This document shows positions 22,172 to 30,845 of a DNA stretch of 38,531 nucleotides, piece by piece. Source of the stretch: a virus. The notes under the pieces are model-generated. The model had not been told where the DNA came from. It made no database searches and saw nothing but the letters and a program-made list of their open reading frames with translations. The position numbers were made by a program, and so were the translations under genes. Every line of letters begins with the position of its first letter. The first letter of the stretch is position 1. The DNA lies in IMG/VR virus record IMGVR_UViG_3300047311_000293, positions 1 through 38,531 of that record, one strand, 5' to 3'.

Positions 22172-22399
22172 TTAGGCCGGTTGCTTTTTGTGGGCTCTGT
22201 AGGGCCAGCGTTTTTGCCGGGCCTTGGCTAAATTCTCACTGGATGCCTGGCTTTTCCTCTTGGTGATGGTGTGGCCACCTTTCTTGCCGTTACGGGAAGC
22301 CCACTGTCTGACTTCTTTGGGGACGCGAGATTTCATAAAGTGCTTGCCAGAATAAGCTGGTTGGTGTTGGGTGTCAACCGTGCGCTCCCGTCCGCTCAT
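22172..22399 (-). CDS. Small basic protein, possible DNA binder (75 aa)
   Basis: The start at 22399 has the AAACCTATGAGC context seen in other early genes, which is the strongest reason to accept it. The protein is very basic: VPKEVRQWASRNGKKGGHTI, TKRKSQASSENLAKARQKRW, resembling short phage proteins with an ASRxGKKGG / LAKAR pattern. The 5' leader can form a 6-bp hairpin CGCCGG/CCGGCG (22408-22428) ending 7 nt before the AAACCTATG. It reads away from the promoter at 22.47 kb. Confidence 0.6.
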   Translation of the reverse strand: MSGRERTVDTQHQPAYSGKHFMKSRVPKEVRQWASRNGKKGGHTITKRKSQASSENLAKARQKRWPYRAHKKQPA

Positions 22400-22468
22400 A
22401 GGTTTGTCGCCGGGGTTGAAATCCGGCGCTTTTCAGGGCGGGGGCGCATTTCCCTTTAAAATTCCTTG

Positions 22469-22496
22469 TTGACATTATCACTGAGCCGATTATTGT
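22469..22496 (+). promoter_or_regulatory. Early promoter for the plus-strand recombination genes
   Basis: TTGACA (22469-22474, perfect -35), 16-nt spacer, TATTGT (22491-22496, 4 of 6 for -10). Predicted start about base 22503. This leaves either a leaderless ATG at 22504 or a 52-nt leader to the better ATG at 22555. The sequence in between is A/C-rich (AACC repeats). Confidence 0.6.
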
Positions 22497-22554
22497 CGGC
22501 GTCATGAATGCAAATGGCATCATCGAACAAACCGAAAACCAAACATCAAAACCT

Positions 22555-22971
22555 ATGAGCGTATTCAAAACCCATGCTTCCCACTGGCACACTCAGCGCG
22601 AGCTGATCCAAAAGACCGTGGACGACTTTGTGGCCAAGTTTCCCAAGGCCCAGAAGGTGGCTTGGAAGATGGTCCTGCGGACTAATTCCGACTTGCGCGA
22701 GCAACTGGGATTCACTAATCCCCTGGAGCGGAAGCAACTGGCCAACTTTAGCTACTGGTTGCGCCGCAACATCTCCAACTACCCGCAAAAGCTGACCCGA
22801 GCCTACAGGGGCCGCAAGGACCGCAAGCCCACTGTGCGCAGGCTGAGCAAGGACGAGTCCTTTAACTACGTGGCTCCAGTAGTCGATTACACGGAACCGG
22901 CCAAGGGTTCCAGGAAGTGGGCCTTGGAGGATTGCAACTTCTGCCCCGTGTGCGGTAAGCCTCAGCATTAA
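22555..22971 (+). CDS. Early protein with C-terminal zinc knuckle (138 aa)
   Basis: The start MSVFKTHASHW at 22555 carries the AAAACCTATG context; an in-frame ATG at 22504 would add 17 residues and be leaderless. The protein is helical and basic (VAKFPKAQKVAWKMVLR, FSYWLRRNISNYPQKLTRAY), with a C-terminal CNFCPVCGKPQH that probably binds zinc. It is the first gene of the early operon. It may be a DNA-binding or regulatory protein; no family is recognised. Confidence 0.75.
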   Translation: MSVFKTHASHWHTQRELIQKTVDDFVAKFPKAQKVAWKMVLRTNSDLREQLGFTNPLERKQLANFSYWLRRNISNYPQKLTRAYRGRKDRKPTVRRLSKDESFNYVAPVVDYTEPAKGSRKWALEDCNFCPVCGKPQH

Positions 22972-22978
22972 TCAACCT

Positions 22979-23809
22979 ATGAGCATCACCACCAAGATTG
23001 AAACCGTGACGCCAGACGACGCCGTTAAGTGGCTCGACTTGCGCAATTCCAAGCAACGCAGTTACCGCAAGAACTACGCCCGCACTCTGGCCGATCAGAT
23101 TCTGCGCAAGAACTGGCGGGTCAATGGCGAGTCCATCAAGTTCAGTGACGAAGGCCACTTGTTGGACGGCCAGCACCGCTTGCATGCGATCTATCTGGCC
23201 AAGCAACCCATCCAGACGATGGTTATCCGGGGGTTGCCCGAGGAAGTGTTTGACTCCCTGGACATGGGCAAGAAACGCACCGTGGCAGACATTCTCACCA
23301 TGAACGGGGAGGCGCACGGGACGGACTTGGCCGCCGCCATCAACCTGGTGTGCGGTATGGGGCCAGTGATACGCAGGGAAGCCCCAGCCATTAAGATGGT
23401 GACATTCCACGTCTCAGCCATCGATGCTGAAGCGTTCTTGCAACACTACCCCAAGATCCGGGTGAGTGCGGAAGTAGCCAGCCGCTACTACAGCAAGATG
23501 ATCCGGCCTTCAACGGTGGCTGGGCTCCACTACATCTTTGGCCAAACGGAACTGGCCACGGAGTTTGCCAAGGGCATGCTGGACGGGTTTTCACCCACGG
23601 GCCGCAGTTCTCAGGCTCTCCACATCTTCCGGGAGGCGATGATTGCCAATCGGCTGAGCCATGCCAAGATGCGCCGTCATGCGGTTTGCGCCATGGCCAT
23701 CAAAGCCTACAACTCGGCCTATGCGGGCGAGAAACTCAAGGAACTGGGCTATAACCGGGACGAGGTATTCCCTGTGCCGACCGGGTTCAAACATGTGCCG
23801 ATGCCTTAA
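22979..23809 (+). CDS. ParB/sulfiredoxin-like phage protein (276 aa)
   Basis: Residues 20-95 match the ParB-like N-terminal domain of many phage proteins: YARTLADQILRKNWRVNGES, IKFSDEGHLLDGQHRLHAI (DGQHRL at 63-68), VIRGLPEEVFDSLDMGKKRT. In ParB, this fold binds and hydrolyses CTP; in the phage relatives the activity is unknown. The C-terminal half (HYIFGQTELATEFAKGM...) is helical. It starts with CAACCTATG 7 nt after the previous gene. Typically found beside recombination genes, as here. Confidence 0.88.
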   Translation: MSITTKIETVTPDDAVKWLDLRNSKQRSYRKNYARTLADQILRKNWRVNGESIKFSDEGHLLDGQHRLHAIYLAKQPIQTMVIRGLPEEVFDSLDMGKKRTVADILTMNGEAHGTDLAAAINLVCGMGPVIRREAPAIKMVTFHVSAIDAEAFLQHYPKIRVSAEVASRYYSKMIRPSTVAGLHYIFGQTELATEFAKGMLDGFSPTGRSSQALHIFREAMIANRLSHAKMRRHAVCAMAIKAYNSAYAGEKLKELGYNRDEVFPVPTGFKHVPMP

Positions 23810-23826
23810 CTCAACTGATCAAACCT

Positions 23827-24018
23827 ATGACCAAGAAAGACTACGTTCTGATTGCCCGCGTTCTGAAGCGGGCCAGAGGAAGTGACAACACTTCCGCCCC
23901 ACAAATCCTAGACGCCGTGGCCGAAGACCTTTGTGGGGGACTTGAACTCGACAACCCGGCGTTTAACCGCGAACGGTTCCTGTCTGCTTGCGGTGTCCGC
24001 CAGAAGGAAAAGGTATGA
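23827..24018 (+). CDS. Conserved small phage protein (63 aa)
   Basis: The pattern MTKKDYVLIARVLKRA followed by NPAFNRERFLSACG is widely seen in phage early regions between ParB-like and recombination genes. Function unknown. It starts with AAACCTATG, and its stop overlaps the ERF gene start by ATGA. Confidence 0.85.
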   Translation: MTKKDYVLIARVLKRARGSDNTSAPQILDAVAEDLCGGLELDNPAFNRERFLSACGVRQKEKV

Positions 24019-25241
24019 GCGAAGCATTGACCATTGTGCCCAGTGGCGGCGGGGTGGAGGATCTCCTTCGCCTCGCCGTGGAGCGGGGAGCCACTGTGGA
24101 GACGTTGGAACGGCTCATGGCCATCCGTAGGGAACTGAATGCCGAACGGGCTCGTAACGAGTTCTTCGCGGCCTTAAGCGCCTTCCAGGCGGCGTGTCCC
24201 GTCATCCGCAAGACAAAGCAAGTCTTCGAGCGAAACAGCACGACCAAGGTTCGCTACTGCTACGCCCCGCTGGAAACCATTGTGGAACAGGCGGCTGCCA
24301 TCATTAAGCAGCACGGGTTCTCCTATACGTTCGATAGCCAGATGGAACCGGACGGGGTTATGGCGATCTGCCAGGTTCACCACGTCGCGGGCCACACCGA
24401 ACGATTCACGTTCAAGGCTCCGATCCAGGTGGATGCCTACATGAGTGAACCGCAGAAAGTGGCTGCTGCCATGACGTTTGCGAGCCGTTACGTGTTCAAG
24501 AACGCCTTCGGGATACTCACTGGCGACGACGATACTGATGGGGCAGACCCTACGAGCCCCGTAGAGCCACCGCAGCCAGCCAAGCCGCCACACCCCGCCC
24601 CGAAGCCTGCGAAGGCTCCTAGCACCACCGTGAAGGCCCTGGCCACCCTCCAGGAATGGCTAGAGCGACAGCGGGCTAACCTCTGCGCCAAGCTCGGGGT
24701 GCATGGCAAAGCCGCGCACGAGTACGCCACCAAGATGGCGATCATCCTTCCAAACGAGGAATTGACTGATGGCCAATGCAATAGGTGGTTCCCAAGCGTG
24801 GACTGGGCCAAGGGCATCGAGGAGAACACGGCTGCCGTGCTGGAGGATGGCCGCGCCCATCTGCGGGCATTGCAGGCATTTATGGACGGGGAGAAGATGC
24901 CAGAGCCAGTTACGATGTCTGATCCTGGCGATCCAGCCGGGTGGCATCATCCTTCGCCCGGCACAGTGGCTGACTGTGATTCCCCGGACGCCCCTTGGCG
25001 CTTCTTCCCGATGCCCTTCGGCAAGGAGGCCGGCATTCCACTGGCCAAGATGCCCAAGAACAAGCTGTTTGGCTGGTGGGCTAACTACATCGTGGAGACG
25101 GAATACAACGGCAAGCCTAAGCGCCCAGAGACAATCGCCAAGGACCAAATGTTTCGAGCCATGCTGGACGAAGCCGGGAAACACTACGCCTTCACTAAGC
25201 CAACCGATGGATCTGCTGCCGGAGAGGAGGTAACGCCATGA
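24015..25241 (+). CDS. erf: ERF-family single-strand annealing protein
   Basis: Start ATG 24015 by ATGA overlap, 408 residues. The ERF core covers about 35-170: LNAERARNEFFAALSAFQAA, YCYAPLETIVEQAAAIIKQHG, FSYTFDS, HTERFTFKAPIQVDA, and SEPQKVAAAMTFASRYVFKN followed by GDDDTDG. ERF proteins form rings that anneal complementary single strands in phage recombination. The Pro-rich linker (about 178-200) leads to a C-terminal extension of 200 residues, longer than usual, which ends with a segment MPFGKEAGIPLAKMPKNKL like the DUF3820/exonuclease-associated motif (FGKxxGxxLxxLP). It works with the exonuclease at 26271-27017. Confidence 0.92.
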   Translation: MSEALTIVPSGGGVEDLLRLAVERGATVETLERLMAIRRELNAERARNEFFAALSAFQAACPVIRKTKQVFERNSTTKVRYCYAPLETIVEQAAAIIKQHGFSYTFDSQMEPDGVMAICQVHHVAGHTERFTFKAPIQVDAYMSEPQKVAAAMTFASRYVFKNAFGILTGDDDTDGADPTSPVEPPQPAKPPHPAPKPAKAPSTTVKALATLQEWLERQRANLCAKLGVHGKAAHEYATKMAIILPNEELTDGQCNRWFPSVDWAKGIEENTAAVLEDGRAHLRALQAFMDGEKMPEPVTMSDPGDPAGWHHPSPGTVADCDSPDAPWRFFPMPFGKEAGIPLAKMPKNKLFGWWANYIVETEYNGKPKRPETIAKDQMFRAMLDEAGKHYAFTKPTDGSAAGEEVTP

Positions 25242-26119
25242 AAAAACCACTCAACCTTATTCTCTGGATTCTGTGCTCGATCACTTGGAGCACGGTTGCC
25301 TTACTCTCCTATAACGACCGGCCTTGGTATGCGACCTTTGCCATCATGAGCGCAGCTATATTCTGGACCGTGACTGTGCGCAAATTCACGCGCCTATCGC
25401 TCATAGCTGCCCTGGCGTTTATCTCAACTGCTCAAGCCGCCGAATATCCCGAACAACCCCAACCCATCCTGCCCTACGCAATCGGCGTTGTCGTGATAGT
25501 CGTGGGCGGGGTGGTGACTTACAAGTTCGTGCGGTTCTGCCAGCGCAAGTTCCCCAAGGACCAGCCGCCGAACACGAACGCCCCGCCCGATCAAGTCCAG
25601 CTACCGAACGGGGACACAGCCGCCGCCGCCTGGACCTACGCGGCTCAAGGCTCCTGCTATTGGCCACCGACTGGGTTGTTGTCATCCCCCGGCCCAGGCG
25701 TCTTCGAAATCACCGCCCAGCTCGTGGACCCGGATGGCCAGCACCCACAGCTACGCAGCCAGACCAGCCGATGGCTTGGCCCAGAAGCCACCGAGGATGC
25801 CCCGGCGTTCTTCGCTGAGGTAGCTGCTCTTGGGCTCACCATGAGTTCCACTGGCAATGGTCAATCGTGGAGTGTGAACAACCTGCCAGTCAGCCAGGAG
25901 CAATGCCCGATTGTGCTCTTGGGCGATGAAGCTCATACGGTGGAAGTGCAGGCCACCAACTGCACCTACTCACGGGTGGTGGTGGTCGAGCGCAGTTATG
26001 ACTTGCAGGAGTGGGCACCCGTCGTGCGAACCGTGCTCCAGGCTGGAATGAAGCTGCGCTTCCAGGACGCCACGGAATCGGGCAGCGCATTTTACCGGCT
26101 TAGCCTTAGGAACCTATGA
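25238..26119 (+). CDS. Membrane protein with Verrucomicrobia-like C-terminal domain (293 aa)
   Basis: It starts by ATGA overlap. Hydrophobic segments lie at about 6-24, 30-46 and 52-64 (LIAALAFISTAQAAE, a possible signal cleavage), plus 78-99 (ILPYAIGVVVIVVGGVVTYK). The outer part (110-293) contains SSTGNGQSWSVNNLPVSQ and ends VVVVERSYDLQEWAPVV, then MKLRFQDATESGSAFYRL. The ExSxDLxxWxxV...FxD...FYR pattern is frequent at the end of secreted Verrucomicrobiota proteins. An early phage gene with such a domain may act at the host envelope, for example in exclusion. The host link is inference from this likeness. Confidence 0.75.
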   Translation: MKKPLNLILWILCSITWSTVALLSYNDRPWYATFAIMSAAIFWTVTVRKFTRLSLIAALAFISTAQAAEYPEQPQPILPYAIGVVVIVVGGVVTYKFVRFCQRKFPKDQPPNTNAPPDQVQLPNGDTAAAAWTYAAQGSCYWPPTGLLSSPGPGVFEITAQLVDPDGQHPQLRSQTSRWLGPEATEDAPAFFAEVAALGLTMSSTGNGQSWSVNNLPVSQEQCPIVLLGDEAHTVEVQATNCTYSRVVVVERSYDLQEWAPVVRTVLQAGMKLRFQDATESGSAFYRLSLRNL

Positions 26120-26265
26120 AATGGCTTATTTTCTTACGCTGTCTGTTTCGCGGCCACCGTTGGGAACTTCCAGGAGTAGAAATAACGCATCGTTATCCTC
26201 ACTTCGCCAGTATGCTCTATTGCCCAAAATGCCGCCGTGTTCGCGGGATCTGCTTTCTTGATTAA
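26116..26265 (+). CDS. 49-residue Cys-containing protein
   Basis: ATG 26116 (AACCTATGAA context, overlapping the previous stop as ATGA) to TAA 26265. The N-terminus is MKWLIFLRCLFRGHRWELPG and a single CPKCRRVRGIC may bind metal with the earlier Cys/His. Context and overlap support it although it is short. It fills the gap before the exonuclease gene. Confidence 0.65.
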   Translation: MKWLIFLRCLFRGHRWELPGVEITHRYPHFASMLYCPKCRRVRGICFLD

Positions 26266-26270
26266 AACCT

Positions 26271-27017
26271 ATGGGACACTTCTATCATCCAAAAACCGGA
26301 GCACTCATTGATGGCGATCTACGCGACGCCCGCAAGGTAGGCGCGTTGCCATCCCCCACCACCGTCCTAAGCATGCTCAGTAGCTTCGGCTTGACGGAGT
26401 ACTTTAAGCGCCAGATGTTCGAGGCCACCGCCACTACTGCCCGCCAGCCAGGGTGGGACGACGATACCTATTACGAGGCGGTGAAACGCTTCGCCGATGA
26501 ACATGGCAAAGCTGCCCGGGAACGGGGTGGAGACTTCCACGACCTAATCCAGCAATTCCACTTGAGCACGCTGGGCAGGGCCGCACCGCCCGAAGTTCCG
26601 GCGCACCTTAGCTCCCAATACGATGCCTACTCGTGCTGGTATGAGAGCAACGTGGAGGAATGTCTCATGGTGGAGGAGGCAGTGATCGGGGATGGCTACG
26701 GGGGCAGGGTGGATCTAGTGGCCCTGCTTAAGGATGGCCGCGTTGCCGTTCCCGACGTGAAGACCCAGGACCGCAAGAAACGCGCCGGGTTCAATCACTA
26801 CCTCTCGTGGGCTCTCCAGCTTGGGGCCTACGCTGGCGCGGTGAAGGATTACACGCCCGATTGCCTGATCAGTGTGATTGTGTCCAGCAATGAGCCGGTG
26901 GTGCTGGAAGCCTACGAATGGCCCAAGCCATGGAACTACTACTGGGGCCTGTTCATGGGGGTATTGTCCGTTTACTGTGAGGAGAAGCAGTACTTCCCTT
27001 CCCTACTGTCGCTTTAG
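26271..27017 (+). CDS. PD-(D/E)XK exonuclease of the RecB/Cas4-like type
   Basis: 248 residues from AAAACCTATG. An N-terminal PSPTTVLSMLSSFGL resembles the start of phage RecB-like nucleases (P-S-V-T-x-I). Catalytic residues: GGRVDLVALL (D148), VAVPDVKTQ (D162-x-K164) and the motif ALQLGAYAGA (Q183...Y187) of the RecB family. No cysteine cluster, so no Fe-S. It likely trims DNA ends for ERF-driven annealing. Its 3' end overlaps the convergent 1280-aa gene by 15 nt. Confidence 0.9.
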   Translation: MGHFYHPKTGALIDGDLRDARKVGALPSPTTVLSMLSSFGLTEYFKRQMFEATATTARQPGWDDDTYYEAVKRFADEHGKAARERGGDFHDLIQQFHLSTLGRAAPPEVPAHLSSQYDAYSCWYESNVEECLMVEEAVIGDGYGGRVDLVALLKDGRVAVPDVKTQDRKKRAGFNHYLSWALQLGAYAGAVKDYTPDCLISVIVSSNEPVVLEAYEWPKPWNYYWGLFMGVLSVYCEEKQYFPSLLSL

Positions 27018-30000
27018 CTTCGCCTTAAGCTTGTTCTCCGCTTCCTTGCGGTAGCGCGGTGAAACCTGATCGTCAATCATGCGCTGGCGCACGTAGGCCA
27101 GTTGTTCGTCTCGGGGAAGCTTGCGGGCGTGGGATGCGACGGAGTTTAAGTACTCCTCCATCCCCGCCCGGCTGCTGATATGGAATCCAGCCACGATTTC
27201 CGGGACTTCAGTCCTGGCGGGCTCGGTCTTGAATCCAAGCGAGCCGGTAATCTGGCGTTGAACCTGGCCCGGGTAGCTCGTGCCCTTAATGGGGCCGGAG
27301 AGTGGCAAGGGGGTAGGAGCAACACTCCACGCCGCCGCCTTCACCCGCTCCCAGGTGCCGTAGAGCTTTTGGCCGGAGTAATCCCGCCCCGTGCGCAGGA
27401 CTTCCTCGGCCCTGGTCAGTGGGCTGAACTTGTTCTCCACGATCTGGCCCACCGCTCCCAGGATGCTGTCCTTGCGGGCGTCGTAGCGCATGATGTCGTG
27501 GGTGATTTCGGCCACCACAGAGAAGGGGCTAATGAAGAACCCGGGAGTCTTGCCGGTCACGTCCGGGATCCAGGCGTCTAGCTTGTGGTCCTTCTCTGAG
27601 TTCTGGAAGGTGAACTGATGGCGCGTGGCCAGGTTGAGAAGCTGAGTGGCGACGAAATAGGCCACGAGCCCCTGGCCGGTCCCCTTGGCCAGTGAACCGA
27701 TTGCTCTGCCTCTAGCCACGTCGAATGGTGCCCGGGCAAGCTGACCGGCGCTTTTAACTTCAGTGCGAGCCATACTTTCCACCCATTGCGGGGCCAGGAA
27801 TGTGAGGCGGGCCAGGTCTTGGAAGGTCTTGCTCTTGAACACGCCTTGGCGACCCAGGTTTCCGAAGTAGGCGTTCAAGTCTTTAGCCACTTGCCGGGCC
27901 ACTTGTTGGTCCGTCATGCCGGGGTTCGCCGCCTTGATGCGATCAAATTCGATGATGCCACTTTCCACCATCGCGCCACGAGTGAGCTTGTTGAAGATCC
28001 AGTCGTTGACCTTGCCCAGGAAGGGGACATCCTTCACCACGTCCGCGTAGAGAGCCTCCTGGATTCTACCCACGTTGTAGCCTTCCTTCACGAGCGCATC
28101 GTACTTGGGCCTGCTCTGGGTGGCGTAGTCAGCCATGTCCTGGGTGATTAGCCCCTGCTGGACCGCCTTGCCCAAGTCCTCATCGGAGTATTCCAGGAGT
28201 GTCTTGCCCTTGCGAAAGCCAGCTCCCTTGGTGGCTCCTGGCTTTCCCAGGATGTCCCTTGCCGCATCCCCGAACATCCCCAAGCTACCCGTCAGGAATA
28301 ACTCCTTCTGCATGATACGGCTGGCGTGGAAGGTATCGAAGGCCAGCATACCATGCTTGATCGCGGCTTCCACATTGAGCGCCAGTTTGCCAATCGGAAT
28401 ACCTTTGACTTCGAGTTCACCCAGCCTACTGGCACCCTTGAGCGCCTCGAAGATTCTCTCGTAGCCTTCATGCACAGCCACGCGAACACCGGGGACAATC
28501 TCGTTGGTCGTATAGCCAGCAGGGGCCACTTGGGTTCCCTTGGGCTGGGTAATCAGCTCAGTGACGATGGGCTTGTTACTGGTCGGGTCCACCACGTTGC
28601 GAAGGGCGTTACCCCACTGGATTCGGTTGACCATCCTCATCCCGGCAGCGATACGGCTATTGACCAGGGTGGCCGAGTCCAGAGTCATCGGCGAACGGCC
28701 AGCTTCGATGGCATCCGCGTAGGTGGGAAACGCCCGCTGCTTGGCAAAGGAACTGGAAGGCCCGCCACCTCCACCGCCCCCGATAATGACCGGACGGGTC
28801 TTGCCCATCATCATGTCCATGTCGTGGGCGTGCTTGATGTAGCCCTCGATGTTGTCGGTATCCACCCCGGCAGCACGCTCGAACAACATCTGGTCCTCCA
28901 TCATCTTGCCCACTGCGTCAGCAAAGGGACGGAGGCGATCCTCATTCCTGAGCGCATGCTCGATGGCCTGGGTGGCTTCCAGGTTCTTGCCCGTGGTCTT
29001 TTGCAGGAATTCTATGAGCGTCTGACGCACCGGCTGCAACAGGTTGGACTCCGCGTTCTTGGCTTCGATGATGAAGGTCACCGCCTTTCGGTCCTGCTCA
29101 TCTGGAACCATGAGTCTGACCCGCGTGCCCATGTGGTCGCCCAGAATCTTGGCCGCATTGTCCGCCGCATCCATGTGTGCAGCCATCACGTCCTTGTTGG
29201 GCGAGGTGCGGTAGGCAGTCTTGATGCCTTCCCAGGCTTGCTGGAGCTTCTTGACATACTTAGAGGCTGTGGCGAATCCGGGCGGCACAACCCCTAAGGC
29301 TTGTTCGGGCCGAGTTAGTACTTCTTGCCCTTCTTTGGTTTTCGTTTCAGGTGTCTCACCCCCTTTCTCTACCGCCCCACCGCTGGGTGTCGGCTGTGCT
29401 GGCTGTAACCCCCCTTCGGTTTGTGGCTGAACTCCTTTGCCACCTTCTGGCTTGGGCACTTCCCCTTCGCCTGGGACGGGTTGTGGCTGCAAATCGCCAT
29501 GAACTTCTGTTGCTTTGGTGATACCGCTGGCATTTTGTTCTCCTGGGGTAGGTGGTTGCTCTTGCAACGCTTTGTCGTGGGCCAGCCGCTCATCCATGGT
29601 CATCGGGCTGGCGGCATTGGCCTGCTGGATGCGTTGGTCCAGCTCGCCCAGCTTGGCTTCCATCTGGGAAACCTCGCTCTTGAGGTTGCGGGCATTAACC
29701 TGAAGCTGTGCCGCCACCTTGGGATCTGCTTCCAACCCCATGGCTCGGGCATTGTCGGCCAGGGCTTGACGGGTTTGTACGTACTTGGCGCGAAGTTCCT
29801 CCCGCTCCCCGATGGTCTTGACCACGGTTTCCACGGCAGCCTTGGGCGCACCTAAATCTTCCGGGGTGGGATTGAGCGGGGCGTAGCGTTTCCCAGCCAG
29901 CTCAGCCATGTTCTGGAGCAAGTCCAGGCCACGTTCCCCGGCGTCGTAGCGTTCTGCCAGCCGCTTGGCGATCTGCTGTTCACCCGGTCCATCCACGCTA

Positions 30001-30845
30001 TCCATCAAGTGACGAAGCTCGGCGTCGTTGGCGGGTGCCTTTGGTTCTGCCATCAGCTCCTTGGCACCCTGGGTGGCTTCCACTGCCACTGGCGTCTCAT
30101 CTGCTTTGGGAGGAGCCGCTAACTCCTTGGCCGTCTGTGGGGCCACGCGAAGCAAGTCCTTGGCGGTATGCACGGCACCAGCGGTGACCAGTGCCCCACC
30201 CAGGAATGTTTCAGTGGCAACTCGAAGGGCTGTAGGGGCGTCACCCTTCGCCAGGGCATCTGTGAACGCTTTCTTGGCCTCGGGAAGGTCGCCGATGTAT
30301 TTGCCAGTAAACACACCCATGGCGGTTTTACCAACCACACCACCGCCAAGTGGCAGCAAGGGGAAGGTTTCCGCCACATTAGCCACACCCTGCACGACGG
30401 CTTTGGCTTCTTGGCCATAGACGGGGAACTTCTCGATGGGCGTCTTCTCGATGGCGTAGTTGATGGCACTACGCAGGGGTGGCGGCATCGAGGTAAACTC
30501 CATCGCTTTCTCCACCGCCTCACCAGGACTTCCCTGTGACTGCACGCCCGCTTCCTTCTCTACCTCCGTGGGTCCGAACAGCTTCTTGCCCCATTCAGAC
30601 TGACGGAACGATCGCCACGCCCCGCTGGCATCCAAGCCGGTGGGTGTGAGCTTAACCATGGACTCATCTGGAGCAGAGACACGAGCTTCTCCTGGGTACT
30701 TGTAGCGGGTGTATTCCTCGCGGAAGCCCTGGTCACGGTCCAGGTAGCTCGGATACTTGTCCCCGATAGCCACCGTCAGCTTAGCATCCGGGATGCTGTC
30801 ATACTCAGGGTACTTGGCCCGGATACGTTCGAGCACATCGCTCAT
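27003..30845 (-). CDS. Large internal virion / DNA-ejection-type protein (1280 aa)
   Basis: The N-terminus has the phage motif IRAKYPEYDSIPDAKLTVAI and YPSYLDRD, usual at the start of podovirus internal proteins. A membrane-like helical stretch (about 175-215) follows, then a coiled coil (340-415), a Pro/Glu/Gln-rich linker (about 435-510), and a large helical domain. The latter has a poly-Gly stretch (GGGGGGGPSSSF near 688), AFDTFHASRIMQKELFL and LLNLATRHQFTFQNSEKD, resembling polyvalent-protein domains (LPD38 type). Such proteins sit in the capsid and are ejected with DNA. The call is from size, order and motifs; no enzymatic site is clear. The linker contains a gene in another frame (29369-29533). 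Confidence 0.72.
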   Translation of the reverse strand: MSDVLERIRAKYPEYDSIPDAKLTVAIGDKYPSYLDRDQGFREEYTRYKYPGEARVSAPDESMVKLTPTGLDASGAWRSFRQSEWGKKLFGPTEVEKEAGVQSQGSPGEAVEKAMEFTSMPPPLRSAINYAIEKTPIEKFPVYGQEAKAVVQGVANVAETFPLLPLGGGVVGKTAMGVFTGKYIGDLPEAKKAFTDALAKGDAPTALRVATETFLGGALVTAGAVHTAKDLLRVAPQTAKELAAPPKADETPVAVEATQGAKELMAEPKAPANDAELRHLMDSVDGPGEQQIAKRLAERYDAGERGLDLLQNMAELAGKRYAPLNPTPEDLGAPKAAVETVVKTIGEREELRAKYVQTRQALADNARAMGLEADPKVAAQLQVNARNLKSEVSQMEAKLGELDQRIQQANAASPMTMDERLAHDKALQEQPPTPGEQNASGITKATEVHGDLQPQPVPGEGEVPKPEGGKGVQPQTEGGLQPAQPTPSGGAVEKGGETPETKTKEGQEVLTRPEQALGVVPPGFATASKYVKKLQQAWEGIKTAYRTSPNKDVMAAHMDAADNAAKILGDHMGTRVRLMVPDEQDRKAVTFIIEAKNAESNLLQPVRQTLIEFLQKTTGKNLEATQAIEHALRNEDRLRPFADAVGKMMEDQMLFERAAGVDTDNIEGYIKHAHDMDMMMGKTRPVIIGGGGGGGPSSSFAKQRAFPTYADAIEAGRSPMTLDSATLVNSRIAAGMRMVNRIQWGNALRNVVDPTSNKPIVTELITQPKGTQVAPAGYTTNEIVPGVRVAVHEGYERIFEALKGASRLGELEVKGIPIGKLALNVEAAIKHGMLAFDTFHASRIMQKELFLTGSLGMFGDAARDILGKPGATKGAGFRKGKTLLEYSDEDLGKAVQQGLITQDMADYATQSRPKYDALVKEGYNVGRIQEALYADVVKDVPFLGKVNDWIFNKLTRGAMVESGIIEFDRIKAANPGMTDQQVARQVAKDLNAYFGNLGRQGVFKSKTFQDLARLTFLAPQWVESMARTEVKSAGQLARAPFDVARGRAIGSLAKGTGQGLVAYFVATQLLNLATRHQFTFQNSEKDHKLDAWIPDVTGKTPGFFISPFSVVAEITHDIMRYDARKDSILGAVGQIVENKFSPLTRAEEVLRTGRDYSGQKLYGTWERVKAAAWSVAPTPLPLSGPIKGTSYPGQVQRQITGSLGFKTEPARTEVPEIVAGFHISSRAGMEEYLNSVASHARKLPRDEQLAYVRQRMIDDQVSPRYRKEAENKLKAKLKRQ
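29369..29533 (-). CDS. 54-codon gene nested out of frame inside the 1280-aa gene
   Basis: ATG 29533 is preceded by AGGAG with a 6-nt gap (AGGAGAACAAAATG), the best Shine-Dalgarno in this part. The product begins MPAVSPKQQKFMAICSHNPS and continues with GKCPSQKVAKEFSHKPKGGY. MPAVSxKQQxFMxxxxxxPS...SxxVAKEF is the pattern of a small phage protein family (DUF3008-like). It lies exactly where the host frame is a low-complexity linker, so the real constraint may be on this frame. Either an overprinted gene or a small gene engulfed by read-through/frame change. Confidence 0.7.
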   Translation of the reverse strand: MPAVSPKQQKFMAICSHNPSQAKGKCPSQKVAKEFSHKPKGGYSQHSRHPAVGR

